Source: JAGQRJ01 sp041402045
GTDB lineage: Bacteria > Planctomycetota > J058
Assembly: GCA_041402045.1 (NCBI GenBank)
Contig: JAWKSZ010000020.1
Span: forward strand, 1-64,000
Direction of reading: 5' to 3'
DNA: 64,000 bases
Shown: one piece after another, positions 47,405 through 56,590 of the stretch
Layout of the letters: every line of letters begins with the position of its first letter
Numbering within the stretch: position 1 is the first letter of the stretch
Translations under genes and position numbers: made by a program
The notes under the pieces: model-generated
Told to the model about the DNA's origin: nothing
Database searches by the model: none
The model's input: the letters and a program-made list of their open reading frames with translations, nothing else

Positions 47405-48457
47405 CTAGGGGGTGAGGTCCTTCCCGTCGGCGTCCTTGCCGTGGAGCAGGCGCGCCAGCAGGTTGGCGTCGCTGAAGTCCGAGCGGAAGCCGAGCACCGC
47501 GCCGAGCATGCCCCGCGCCTGGCGCACGACCACGAGTTCGAGGCTGGGGATCACGTAGAGGCGTTGGTCGCCGGCGCCGGCGGCCATGTAGAGGTCCTCG
47601 GGCACCAGGGGGTGGTCGACGAGATCCGTCGACTGGAACAGCGGGATCTCGCGCTTGAGCTTCGGGCTCACCGGCTCGTTGAGCCAGAACGTGAGCCCGT
47701 AGGCCGGGTTGGCCTGGGAGCCGCGGGCGAGCTGGCGGATCAGCTCCTGGGGCACGAGCTGCTGGCCCTCGTGCTCGCCCTCCTTGCGCAACCACTCGCC
47801 GAACTTCGCCCACTCCCGCGCGGTCAACGACGCGCCGTGGGGCAGGACGGGCTGGCCGTCGAGCTCCTTCCAGGCGTCGACCTCGAGGCCGAGGGGCTGG
47901 AACAGGCGCTGCTCGAGGTAGTCGACGAGGGAGCTGAACCCGCGCGGCTCGAGCTTGCGGCGCATGAGCTCGCCGAACACCTGATAGTGCACGGGGCCGT
48001 AGACGAACGTGGTGCCGGGGGCGGTCACCGAGCGCGCGCCGATCGCCTGGGCGTAGCTCATGCGCAGGCGGCGTGAGCCCTCGGGCTGGGGCTCGAGGCC
48101 GCTCGTGAGGTGGAGCAGGTGCCGCACCGTGATCTGGCTGCGCTGTGGATCGTGCGCCCACTCGGTGATCGTGTCCGCGACCTTCTCGTCCAGGCTCAGG
48201 AACCCCTCGTGGATCGCGAAGGCCGCGGCGGCGCCGGAGAAGCTCTTGGTGCCGCTGGCGAGCTGGTGCGCGCTGCGCGGGCCGTTGAAGCCGGGGTAGT
48301 CCTCGAAGATTCGCTGGCCCCGGTGGAGCACGAGCAGGGACACGCCCTTGTTGTCGGCGCTGTAGCTCGCGGCGAGCTCCATGTGCGCGCGGGTGGGCGG
48401 GTCGGCGGCGAAGCTCGGCGCGGCGAGCAGGGCGAGCAGGCAGGGCAGGTGGCGCAT
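47405..48457 (-). CDS. Serine hydrolase, class C beta-lactamase/DD-peptidase fold
   Basis: 350 residues, exported (MRHLPCLLALLAAPSFAAD). The S-x-x-K nucleophile is in LASGTKSFSGAAAAF (about residues 68-71). The second motif region is FVYGPVHYQVFGEL, where the family's Y-x-N appears as Tyr-Gly-Pro, and the third region is AAGAGDQRLYVIPSLELVVV. Members of this family hydrolyse esters, amides or D-amino-acid peptides; resistance to beta-lactams should not be assumed. The ATG at 48,457 fits the signal peptide. Confidence 0.85.
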   Translation of the reverse strand: MRHLPCLLALLAAPSFAADPPTRAHMELAASYSADNKGVSLLVLHRGQRIFEDYPGFNGPRSAHQLASGTKSFSGAAAAFAIHEGFLSLDEKVADTITEWAHDPQRSQITVRHLLHLTSGLEPQPEGSRRLRMSYAQAIGARSVTAPGTTFVYGPVHYQVFGELMRRKLEPRGFSSLVDYLEQRLFQPLGLEVDAWKELDGQPVLPHGASLTAREWAKFGEWLRKEGEHEGQQLVPQELIRQLARGSQANPAYGLTFWLNEPVSPKLKREIPLFQSTDLVDHPLVPEDLYMAAGAGDQRLYVIPSLELVVVRQARGMLGAVLGFRSDFSDANLLARLLHGKDADGKDLTP

Positions 48458-48602
48458 GGGGTCGACTCCGTCCCGTGGTTAACGCCAGGCCCGGGCCTTG
48501 GTTTCGTTCGGCCGTTCGGGGCGAGGGTCGCCCAACCGGTGACGAGGCAGCGCCTTAGGTGCCCAGGGGCGGTGGCTGACCCGGGGGCGTCGCAAAAATC
48601 GC

Positions 48603-48608
48603 CTAAGA
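48603..48608 (+). promoter_or_regulatory. Probable -10 element of the vWA-ECF unit
   Basis: TAAGAT follows an A-run (GCAAAAATCGCC) about 63 nt before the ATG at 48,671, leaving a leader of about 55 nt with GGGAGG. The same TAAGAT occurs before the SDR gene. Confidence 0.35.
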
Positions 48609-48670
48609 TTTCGCAGCGTCGATCGTGGTGGGGGTAGAGGCCCGCGCGCGGCGCGGCCTCGGGAGGATCC

Positions 48671-50773
48671 ATGATCGACCCCGACGACCCTCGCCTGACC
48701 GCCCACGCCCTGGGCGAGCTCGACGACCCGGCCTTCGCGGCCTCCCTCGACGAGGCGGACCTGCTGGAGCTCGCGGAGCTGCGCGCGCTCGCGGGACAGC
48801 TCGAGGCCGAGTTCGCCGCGGAGCCGCGGGTGAGCCTCGGCGTCGAGCAGCGCGCGGCGGTGTTCGCTGCGAGCTCGGGGAGGCGCCGGGCCTGGCTCCC
48901 GTGGGTCGCGGCGGCGGGCGTCGCAGCCCTGGTCTACGGCGGGGTGCGCTCGGCGTCCCGCAGCGAGCCGACGCACCAGCTCGCTCAGGGGCTCCCGAAG
49001 CCGTCGGTCCTGTATTCGGGGGCACCCCTGGAGCTGACGATCGCGCCGCCCGAGGAGGTCGTGACGGTGGTTCCCGGGGCGATCGGGAGCGGCGGCAACG
49101 CCGACGGTACGACCCCGGTCGAGGGGGTGACGCTGGGGACCGAGGCCCCCCTGAGCCACTGGCACGCGAACGGCGAGGTCGCGGAGGGGCAGGTCGCGCG
49201 CCTGTCGGGTGCGCTCGACGCCGAGGGCCTGCGCGCGCTGCGCGAGCTGAGCCTCGACTCTCGGCGGCGGCTGGAGGGAGGCGAGGCCGACAGCGACGTG
49301 GACTGGCGCTTCGTCGAGGTCGTCGAGGCGGGGGACCTCGAACGGGACGCGCTGCTCGCCTACGCCCTCGGCCTGCGGGAGCCCGCGCCGGTCCTGGAGC
49401 GGCCCTTCGTCGCGGTCGCGGAGGAGCCGCGCTCGACCTTCTCGGTCGACGTCGACACCGCGTCCTACGCGCTCATGCGCCGCGACCTGACCCGCTCCGG
49501 CCGCTTGCCGGATCCCAGCGCGGTGCGGGTCGAGGAGTGGATCAACACCTTCGACTACGGCTACGCTCCCCCCCGCGACGGGCGCCCCTTCGCGGCCCAC
49601 GCGGAGGTCGCCGCCTGCCCCTGGGCGCCGACGCACCGGCTGGTGCGGATCGGGCTCAAGGGGGCCGAGCCCCCCGCCGGCCAGCGCCCGGCGAGCAACC
49701 TCGTGTTCCTGCTCGACGTCTCCGGGTCCATGAGCTCCGACGACAAGCTCCCGCTGCTGAAGCAGGCGCTGCGTCAGCTCACCCGCCAGCTGCGGGCGCA
49801 GGATCGGGTGGCGATCGTGGTCTACGCCGGCGCCTCCGGGCTCGTCCTCGACAGCACCGCCGGAGACCAGCACGCGGCGATCCTGCGCGCGATCGACGGG
49901 CTCGAGGCGAGCGGCTCGACCAACGGCGGGGCGGGGATCGAGTTGGCCTACTCGATCGCGACGCAGAACTACCTGGAGGGCGGGGTCAACCGCGTGATCC
50001 TGGCCACCGACGGCGACTTCAACGTGGGGGTCTCCGATCGCGAGGCGTTGACCGCGCTGATCGAGCGCAAGGCCCAGAGCAAGGTGTTCCTCAGCGTGCT
50101 GGGCCTGGGCATGCAGGGCCACGCCGACGCGACCCTGGAGCAGCTCGCCGACCACGGCGACGGGAGCTACGCCTACCTCGACACCTTGCGCGAGGCGCAC
50201 AAGGTCCTGGTCACCCAGGCCAGCGGGACCCTGCACACGATCGCCAAGGACGTGAAGCTGCAGCTCGAGTTCAACCCGGCCCGGGTCGCCTCCTACCGCT
50301 TGATCGGCTACGAGAGCCGGACGTTGGCCAACCGCGACTTCGCCGACGACGCCAAGGACGCCGGCGAGATCGGCGCTGGCCACACCGTGACCGCGCTCTA
50401 CGAGGTCGTCCCCGCGGGCGCCGCCGACGGCGAGCCGCTGCGCTACCAGCCCGAGCGCCCGGGTGGCGCGCACCCCGGCGAGCTCCTGTTCCTCAAGCTG
50501 CGCTACAAGACCCCCGAGGGCGACGCGAGCCAGCTCATGGAGCTCCCCGTCCAGGACGCGGGGCAGGGCTTCCAGGAGGCGAGCGAGGACTTCCGCTTCG
50601 CCGCGGCGGTGGCGGCCTTCGGCCTGGTGCTCCGCGGCTCGGCCCACGCGGGCAGCGCCAGCCTCGAGCAGGTGCAGGCGGTCGCCCAGGACAGCCTGGG
50701 GCCGGACCGACACGGCTACCGCGCCGAGTTCCTCGACCTCGTGCGCCGCGCGCGCGAGCTGACGGGGCGTTGA
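48671..50773 (+). CDS. YfbK-like von Willebrand factor A protein with anti-sigma-like N-terminus
   Basis: 700 residues. N-terminal cytosolic 70 residues (DPRLTAHALGELDDPAFAAS), then one membrane helix (LPWVAAAGVAALVYGGV), an extracytoplasmic linker, a vWF_A_N-type domain (RSTFSVDVDTASYALMRRDL, then VRVEEWINTFDYGY), a VWA domain with MIDAS DVSGSMSS near residue 350, STNGG and ATDGDFN, and a C-terminal DUF3520-like domain. The N-terminal stretch has the 'aL-G-eLd' style of sigma-factor-interacting segments seen in planctomycete anti-sigma factors (inference). The ECF sigma gene begins 2 nt after its stop, supporting a regulatory pair. Confidence 0.9.
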   Translation: MIDPDDPRLTAHALGELDDPAFAASLDEADLLELAELRALAGQLEAEFAAEPRVSLGVEQRAAVFAASSGRRRAWLPWVAAAGVAALVYGGVRSASRSEPTHQLAQGLPKPSVLYSGAPLELTIAPPEEVVTVVPGAIGSGGNADGTTPVEGVTLGTEAPLSHWHANGEVAEGQVARLSGALDAEGLRALRELSLDSRRRLEGGEADSDVDWRFVEVVEAGDLERDALLAYALGLREPAPVLERPFVAVAEEPRSTFSVDVDTASYALMRRDLTRSGRLPDPSAVRVEEWINTFDYGYAPPRDGRPFAAHAEVAACPWAPTHRLVRIGLKGAEPPAGQRPASNLVFLLDVSGSMSSDDKLPLLKQALRQLTRQLRAQDRVAIVVYAGASGLVLDSTAGDQHAAILRAIDGLEASGSTNGGAGIELAYSIATQNYLEGGVNRVILATDGDFNVGVSDREALTALIERKAQSKVFLSVLGLGMQGHADATLEQLADHGDGSYAYLDTLREAHKVLVTQASGTLHTIAKDVKLQLEFNPARVASYRLIGYESRTLANRDFADDAKDAGEIGAGHTVTALYEVVPAGAADGEPLRYQPERPGGAHPGELLFLKLRYKTPEGDASQLMELPVQDAGQGFQEASEDFRFAAAVAAFGLVLRGSAHAGSASLEQVQAVAQDSLGPDRHGYRAEFLDLVRRARELTGR

Positions 50774-50775
50774 GC

Positions 50776-51282
50776 ATGCAGGACCCGACCTGGATCCGTG
50801 AGCAGCTCGACGCCCACGAGGGCGCGCTCCTGCGCTACGCCCAGCGCCTGCTCGGCGGCGACCTGGAGGCGGCGCGGGACGTGGTGCAGGACACCTTCCT
50901 CCGCCTGTGCAAGCAGCCCCGCCGACGGGTCGCCGATCACCCCCGCGAGTGGCTGTTCACGGTGTGCCGCAACCGCGCCCTGGACCTCAAGGCCCGGCGG
51001 GAGCGCCTGCGTCGCGCGCCGCTCGAGGCCTTGGACGACCGCGCGGGCGACGAGCGCGGGCCCGCGGACGCCGTCGAGGCGGGGGAGGCCCAGCGCTCGC
51101 TCCTCGAGCGCCTGGAGGGGCTGCCGGCCGCCCAGCAGGAGGTCGTGCGCCTGCGCTTCCAGGGCGGGCTCTCCTACCGCGAGATCGGCCGCGTCACCCA
51201 GCTCAGCGAGAGCAACGTCGGCTACCTGCTGCACACCGCCCTCAAGGCCCTGAAGGCCCAGCTCAACCCCGTCACCTCTTGA
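50776..51282 (+). CDS. ECF-type RNA polymerase sigma factor
   Basis: 168 residues: region 2 (LLRYAQRLLGGDLEAARDVV, then QDTFLRLCKQ, WLFTVCRNRALDLKARR) and region 4 with helix-turn-helix (LPAAQQEVVRLRFQGGLSYR, IGRVTQLSESNVGYLLHTAL). The short linker, without region 3, is typical of ECF factors. ATG 50,776 is 2 nt after the vWA stop, so the genes are coupled; the membrane vWA protein is the natural candidate for its inhibitor. The order (membrane partner first, sigma second) is opposite to most ECF-anti-sigma pairs. Confidence 0.93.
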   Translation: MQDPTWIREQLDAHEGALLRYAQRLLGGDLEAARDVVQDTFLRLCKQPRRRVADHPREWLFTVCRNRALDLKARRERLRRAPLEALDDRAGDERGPADAVEAGEAQRSLLERLEGLPAAQQEVVRLRFQGGLSYREIGRVTQLSESNVGYLLHTALKALKAQLNPVTS

Positions 51283-51321
51283 TCCGCGGGCCGCGGCCCG
51301 CCCAGCTCCAGCGAGTCCCCC

Positions 51322-52206
51322 ATGAGCCGCTTCCTCCGCGTGCACGCGGTGCGCGCCGATTCCCTGCCCGTTCAACTCGGCCCCGAGCAGCGCTGCCCCT
51401 ACTGCCGCGCCGCCGTGCGCGCCGAGGAGGCCCTCGTCGCCTGCGCGCTGTGTCGCACGGTGCTCCACGAAGAGTGCGCCAAGGGCGGCTGCTCGACCCT
51501 GGGCTGCGCCCCCGCGCCGCGCCTGCGCTTGGCTCCTCCTCGTCGCGGGCGCGCGCGGCGCGTGCGCTGGGCGCGGGTCGCGCTCGCCGGGGCGCTGCTG
51601 GGGACCGTCGGGGTCGGGGTCGGCCAGCGTGGGTCCCTGGCGCGCGGAGGAGAGGGCGCGTCGGTGGTGTCGTTGCCTGAGCTGACGGGCCCCACCGCGC
51701 GCGTCGAGGCTCGGACGCCCGGCGCCTCGCAGCACGACGTGCTCCCGCCCGGGTGGACGGTGACGCGCGAGCTGAGCTCCTTGGGGGCCGGGGTCGAGGT
51801 GCAGGGCGACCTGCTGTTCCTGCGCGGAGAGGTGGATCGACCCGGGCGCATGACCCTCGTCGGCCCCGACGGTGAGCGCGTGTCCTGGGACCAAGGGCCG
51901 GGGCGGTTCCAAGGCGCGGTCACGATCCCCGGCTGGCTGCGGCCGAGTCCCCACGGGGCGATCTTCTGCTGCGTGATCCCCGCCTGCACCGTGCAGCTCG
52001 AGTTCGTGGCCGAGGACGGGATGTTCCTGCAAGACGCGCTCACCCTCAGCGCGGGCCTCGACCCTTCGCTGCTGGGTTCGAGGTGCTCGAGGGGAGCGGC
52101 AGCGCCTGGAGCCTGGGCCTGGACGGCGCTACCCTCGGCTCCCGTGCAGGTCGTCCTCGCGAGTGAGCCGGACGCTCGCGATCGGGTGCTCCTCCCGCTG
52201 CGTTAG
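51322..52206 (+). CDS. Membrane protein with N-terminal prokaryotic RING-type zinc finger
   Basis: 294 residues. LPVQLGPEQRCPYCRA opens a finger with the pattern C-x2-C-x12-C-x2-C-x4-H-x2-C-x4-C-x4-C (residues about 25-62), as in prokaryotic RING finger family 1. A single helix (VALAGALLGTVGVGVG) separates it from a beta-rich C-terminal domain with LPPGWTVTRELSSLGAGVEV and VQGDLLFLRGEVDRPGR. There is no Shine-Dalgarno sequence. The last 40 residues look less protein-like, so a frameshift near 52,075 is possible. It lies 39 nt after the sigma gene, probably in the same unit. Confidence 0.75.
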   Translation: MSRFLRVHAVRADSLPVQLGPEQRCPYCRAAVRAEEALVACALCRTVLHEECAKGGCSTLGCAPAPRLRLAPPRRGRARRVRWARVALAGALLGTVGVGVGQRGSLARGGEGASVVSLPELTGPTARVEARTPGASQHDVLPPGWTVTRELSSLGAGVEVQGDLLFLRGEVDRPGRMTLVGPDGERVSWDQGPGRFQGAVTIPGWLRPSPHGAIFCCVIPACTVQLEFVAEDGMFLQDALTLSAGLDPSLLGSRCSRGAAAPGAWAWTALPSAPVQVVLASEPDARDRVLLPLR

Positions 52207-52234
52207 GTGCTCGTAGGGCCTGCGCTCCCTCTCG

Positions 52235-52240
52235 TATAGT
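52235..52240 (+). promoter_or_regulatory. -10 element of a leaderless transcript
   Basis: TATAGT ends 6 nt before the ATG at 52,247; no ribosome-binding site fits between. Confidence 0.5.
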
Positions 52241-52246
52241 TCGGGC

Positions 52247-53113
52247 ATGGAGTGGCTGTGCGCAGGGATCGTCGCGCTCGGACTTCCCGCGTTCGTGGTG
52301 TGGGCGGTGCTGAAGTACCGCCGGGACGCGGCGCGGGAGCGAGGGCTGGCTGAGGCCCTGCTGGACTTCGCCGCCAAGCAAGGCTGGGAGCAGACCCAGG
52401 GGGTGGGCAGCCTGCTGCTGGAGTTCACGGGGAGCGTGCTCGGCGAGCGCTGCTTCGTGCGCCTGGGGTGGCAGGGCTCCGACTACGCGCTGGTGTTGCG
52501 CGTCGACGTCCCGGACCAGCGCCCGAGCGACTTCACCGAGCGCTGGGAGCGGCGCTGGACGCGCTACGTCCGGCGAGGGTTCGAGGACCTCCTGCGGGCG
52601 ACCTACGACGTGCGCTGGGTGCGGCTCGTGGGACCCGCCCACAGCCTGCGGGACACCTTCGCCGAGCTGGGGCCGGAGGCCATGGCGACCCTGTTCGTCG
52701 CGCCCCGCGAGGGGCGAGGCGGTCCGCACCACGAGCTCCGGCTCAAGCAAGGCGTGCTCTCGTTGAGCACGTCGCTCCCCGGGGCCGAGGCCCTCGCGCG
52801 GCTGCCGGCGCGGCTGGAGGCGCTGGTGCGGCTGTCGCGCTCGGGGTCGCGCGCGCTCGAGGCCGATCCGGGGCCGCCCGAGGTCGCCCCGCGCACGGTG
52901 GGCACCGTCCCCGTGCGCCTGCAGGCCGAGCAGCACTGCGCCTACTGCCGCGAGCAGCTCGCCGGCGCGACGGCGCGTGAGCTCAAGACCTGCGCGGCGT
53001 GCCAGGCCACGCTCCACGCGGAGTGCCTGGCGGAGCACGGCGGCTGCTGCACCGCGGGCTGCCGCAACAACCCCCACGGACGGCGCGACGTGCGGCCGTC
53101 GGTCCGAGGCTGA
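52247..53113 (+). CDS. Membrane-anchored protein with C-terminal prokaryotic RING-type zinc finger
   Basis: 288 residues. N-terminal membrane helix (CAGIVALGLPAFVVWAVL), a mixed alpha/beta middle domain (LLEFTGSVLGERCFVRLGWQ, DLLRATYDVRWVRLVGPA), and a C-terminal finger C-x2-C-x14-C-x2-C-x4-H-x2-C-x6-C-x4-C (about residues 230-272). The finger is introduced by VPVRLQAEQHCAYCRE, which matches the start of the finger in the preceding gene, so the two fingers are related although placed at opposite ends. Function unknown; zinc binding and protein interaction are likely. It converges with the next gene, with 7 bp between the stops. Confidence 0.78.
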   Translation: MEWLCAGIVALGLPAFVVWAVLKYRRDAARERGLAEALLDFAAKQGWEQTQGVGSLLLEFTGSVLGERCFVRLGWQGSDYALVLRVDVPDQRPSDFTERWERRWTRYVRRGFEDLLRATYDVRWVRLVGPAHSLRDTFAELGPEAMATLFVAPREGRGGPHHELRLKQGVLSLSTSLPGAEALARLPARLEALVRLSRSGSRALEADPGPPEVAPRTVGTVPVRLQAEQHCAYCREQLAGATARELKTCAACQATLHAECLAEHGGCCTAGCRNNPHGRRDVRPSVRG

Positions 53114-53120
53114 GGCAAGC

Positions 53121-55784
53121 CTACTTCCCGGCGGTCAGACGCTGGATCAGCTCGACGAGGGGGCCCGCGCCGGGTCGGCTGCGCGCCTGGCGCAAGAGCG
53201 CGGCGCGGTCGTACTGCCGGACGTAGCGCTCGACGGTCGGCGTGATCTCCTGCAGGCGACGCTCGGCGATCGTCGCGTCGGCGAGCAGCTCCCAGATCAG
53301 GAGCACCCCCGCGGCGATCGCCTCGCTGTCCCCGCGCTCCCAGAGGGTCGAGCGCACGGCCTCGAGCTTGGCCTGGGCGAAGCCGTAGGCGTCCTCGAAC
53401 ACGTCCCCCTGCGGTCGGGCGAAGGTCGTGCGGGGCTGCGGTCCCAGCCCGAGCAGCCAGCGCAGGAGGTCGAGCTCGAGGGTCAGCGCCGGGGCCTCGA
53501 CCCCGGCTTCGACGAGCGAGGCCTCGTGTCGCGCGACCTGATCCTCGAACCAGGCGCGGAGCGCGGCGTCCTGCTCGGCCTCGTCCTTGCGCCGGGCCTC
53601 GGAGCGCTCCTGGTTCAGCCGGGTGTTGTAGGGCGGAACCAGCGCGTTGTGCTCGGCGACGAGGGCGTTGAACGCGCGGCGGCGCGCCTCGGCGGCCTCG
53701 CGGGCCGTCGTGAAGCGCGCCTGGTCCTGGCGGATCTGGTCTTGCTCGCTGCGGGAGGCCTGGCCTCGGGCGTTGGCCTGGTTCCAGCGCTGCACCCGGG
53801 CGTCGATCCGCTGGGCCCAGGCGTTGAGCTCGGCAGCCCGCGCCTCGATCTCAGGGGCCTGGGCCTCGATCTGCGCGTTCATGTCGCGCAGGCGCTTCCC
53901 GAGCTCACGGGTCTCCGCGCTGGTGGCGGCCCAGGGCGTGCTGAAGTCGATCCAGGGCGACATGCTCACCAGCGGCGCGCGCTCGCTCGGCGTCAGGCGC
54001 CAGCCCGCGTCGGTCCGGGTCAGGCGCACGTGGCCGGGCTCGACCTCGAGCGCCGCGGCGGCGCTGCGGTAGCGCTCCCACGAGTCGTAGGCGATCCCGA
54101 ACACGCGGTGCAGCGGGCGCTCGAGCCAGGGCTCCCCATGCAGCCGCGCGATCAGGTCCCGCGCTTCGCCGTGGGTCTCGGCGAAGGGCGGGTCGTAGCG
54201 CACGACCAGGGCTAGCCCGGGTTTGCCGGTGTAGACCTTGCCCTTGCCCCCCTCGGGGATCTGCATGCGGGTCGCCTTGGCCCGCCAGCTCACTTGGACC
54301 TCGAGGGCCGCGCGCTGGACGAGGGCGGTCGCCACCAGCCCCCGGGCCTCGAGCTCGGCGAGCGCGGGCTCCACCTCCGCGCGGACCGCGCTCGCCAGGC
54401 GGTCGCAGACCTCGTGCCACACCATGGTGGCCTCCAGGATCTGCGCGCTCGGACGGTGCGCGCGGTGCGCGGCGAGCCAGCCGCAGCGCGCGTGGAGGCT
54501 CGCCTGCTGGGGGTAGGTGTCGAGGAGTCCACGCATGAGCCGCACGTCCTCGACGGTCACCTGGAAGAATGGGCGGTGCCCCTGGACCTCCTCCACGATC
54601 GCCCACAGGGGGTGTCCCGCCTCGCGCAGCGCGCGGGCGGTGTGCTCCGCCCCGGCGCCGTTGGCCCGATACCCCGCCTGCTGGTCGAAGGTCGCGTTCG
54701 CGAGCGGGGCGCGGCTGAAGTGCACGAGCCGGGGCACGAGCGCGCTCAGCTCGGCCACGGTGTCGAGGCGCTGCGGCAGGCGGTCGGCCTCCTCGATCAG
54801 CGCCGGGAGCTCGAGCAGCCGCTCGGGGTCGCGCAGCGCGCGCCACCAGGCGTCGTCGGTGCCGGCCAGAGAGGCGTGGACCCAGCGGCGAAACGGGGTC
54901 TGGCCGCCCAGCTTCAGCACCTCGCGGCTGGCCTCGGCGAAGGCGCGCCCGAGGGTCTGCAGGGCTCGGACGCGCGCTGGGCTGCGGGTGCCCGCAGCTC
55001 GAGCGCGGCCCCGAGGTCACGGCGCGAGCTCGCCGAGGAGGCTTCAGGCGCGCGTCGAATGGGCCTGGGGCGCGCTGCCCCCAGGGCGGAGGAAGGCGGC
55101 CTCTCGCGCGGCCCAGGCCGCGTCGAGGGTCGAGCGCGCCTCCGGCTGCGCGGTCCCCCACCGCGGCGTCGTAGCGCGCCACCGCCTGGGCCGCCGCCGA
55201 GCGCGCGCTCGTGCTGCGCAGCACCCGCAGCGCGCGTGTGGTCGCGTCTGCTCCTGCGCGGCCCTCCGCGGCGCTCTGCTCCAGGCGCGCGATCAAGGCT
55301 GAGGCGGGGACGAACTCGGTGGCGAAGTCCTCGAGGGCGCGCGCGCGGTGCAGCGTCCCCGACCCGGAGCTGACCGCCCGTCGTGAAGCTCACCCACAGC
55401 TCGGGGTCGCCGGTGGCGAAGAACGTGCGCAGTCGCGGTCGACCTGGTTCTTGAGGTTTCGCGGGCGCGCGGGCCGCCAGGAGCTGCCGACGGTCACCCC
55501 CAGGCCTGGGGAACTCGCCCTCGAGCTTCCAGTCCCGCCGGGCGTGGACGGCGCGGACTCCTCCCCAGGCAGGGGTGACGAAGGCGTCGGGGTCGAAGGA
55601 GGTTCCTGATCGCCTGGGGCAGCGAGGGCGCTCCCCCAGGCCGTTGTCGCCCAGGGTGTCGCGCACCACGTCGGGCAGCGAGAACGGCGCGCCGCCGCGG
55701 CTGGGGGTGGGGGACGCACACCCGGTCAGGGCGAGGCACAGGAGCAGGGTCGCCGAGGACCCTTCGGCGCAGCGGAGACGTCAT
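53121..55784 (-). pseudogene. Large predicted lipoprotein, frameshifted in its first 800 bp
   Basis: From ATG 55,784 the frame soon shifts into LLLCLALTGCASPTPSRGGA, a lipoprotein signal with lipobox LTGC. Further pieces (LPDVVRDTLGDNGLG, AFVTPAWGGVRAVHARRDW, FFATGDPELWVSFTTGG, FVPASALIARLEQSAAEG) lie in alternating frames until about 54,960. From there an intact frame of 599 residues runs to the stop. That part is helical, with EVLKLGGQTPFRRWVHASLA and a coiled-coil block at about residues 345-440 (EIEARAAELNAWAQRIDARV). No family recognised. The dense cluster of shifts in a GC-extreme stretch points to sequence errors as much as to decay. Confidence 0.68.
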
Positions 55785-55824
55785 GCGCGCTATCTGAGCA
55801 CGCGGTCGTCGGGGAACGCAGCCC

Positions 55825-56472
55825 TCAGCGCACGTCGGCGGGGGGGGCCTCGTCCGGGGTCGCCTCCGCGTGGGGCACGGCCACGCTGAGCGGGCGGCCC
55901 TGGCGCACGAAGGAGATCCCCTGCCCCGCGTTGGCCGAGATCATGACCGCCTCGATCACCGGCGCGGTGACCGCGGTCTTGGCGTGCCACTCCACGAGGA
56001 AGTTCGCGCCGCTGCCGCCGCTGGTGTCGTCGCGCTCCACCAGGACCTCGGTCGTGCCCAGGGGCGGGAGGCGCACCGGCTGCGGGAGGTGCGACTTCAC
56101 GAGCTTGCCCTGGGTGTCGAAGTAGCGGATCGACTGGACCACGATCCCGTGCTCGGCGCTGGTGTTGCGCACGCTGAGCGTGATCGTGAGCTGATACGGC
56201 GTGCCGGTGCCGTGGTACACGTGGGAGTAGGCGGGGACGTAGACGACCTGGCCTTCGACGGGGTCGACCGGGAGCTGCTGCAGGTCCTCGCGCCCGGCGT
56301 GCTCGACCTCGAGCGCCTCTGGGGGGAAGTACTTCAGCGACTCGATCCGCCCGTCGAGGTAGATCGCGTAGAGCAGCAGCGGGAGCAGGAACAGCCCTAC
56401 GAACCCCGCGGCCAGGATCTTCATGCGGCGGACGCTCGCCTCGGCCTCCGCGGGGGTCATGCCTGCTCCCAT
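55825..56472 (-). CDS. DUF3124 family membrane-anchored protein
   Basis: 215 residues: N-terminal helix (ILAAGFVGLFLLPLLLYAIY) and a DUF3124 domain recognised by VVYVPAYSHVYHGTG, LTITLSVRNTSAEHGIVVQS, IRYFDTQGKLV, GGSGANFLVEWHAK and GQGISFVRQGRPLSV. Function of the family is unknown. ATG 56,472 has AGAGG at about 7 nt; a second ATG four codons on (with GGAGCAGG close by) is also possible. Intact frame between two broken genes. Confidence 0.88.
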   Translation of the reverse strand: MGAGMTPAEAEASVRRMKILAAGFVGLFLLPLLLYAIYLDGRIESLKYFPPEALEVEHAGREDLQQLPVDPVEGQVVYVPAYSHVYHGTGTPYQLTITLSVRNTSAEHGIVVQSIRYFDTQGKLVKSHLPQPVRLPPLGTTEVLVERDDTSGGSGANFLVEWHAKTAVTAPVIEAVMISANAGQGISFVRQGRPLSVAVPHAEATPDEAPPADVR

Positions 56473-56590
56473 GCGCTCACCTCTGCGTCGATCTTCGCAT
56501 TCACGCGACCGGCCTCAACGCTCGCGCACCGCGATCGCGGGCGGGGAGCACTGGATCGCGCGCGCCCCGGCTCGCGATCCAGCAGCGCGC

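Noticed and set aside
47405..48457. Antibiotic-resistance beta-lactamase
   Set aside because: The fold is that of class C serine hydrolases in general; the Y-x-N motif is not conserved and resistance cannot be inferred.
48625..51282. 885-codon plus-strand frame overlapping the vWA gene
   Set aside because: Only the last part (the sigma factor) is real; the rest is an alternative frame of the vWA gene.
51285..51302. GCGGGCC-GC-GGCCCGC palindrome after the sigma gene as a terminator
   Set aside because: The centre leaves almost no loop and such palindromes are common by chance at this GC content.
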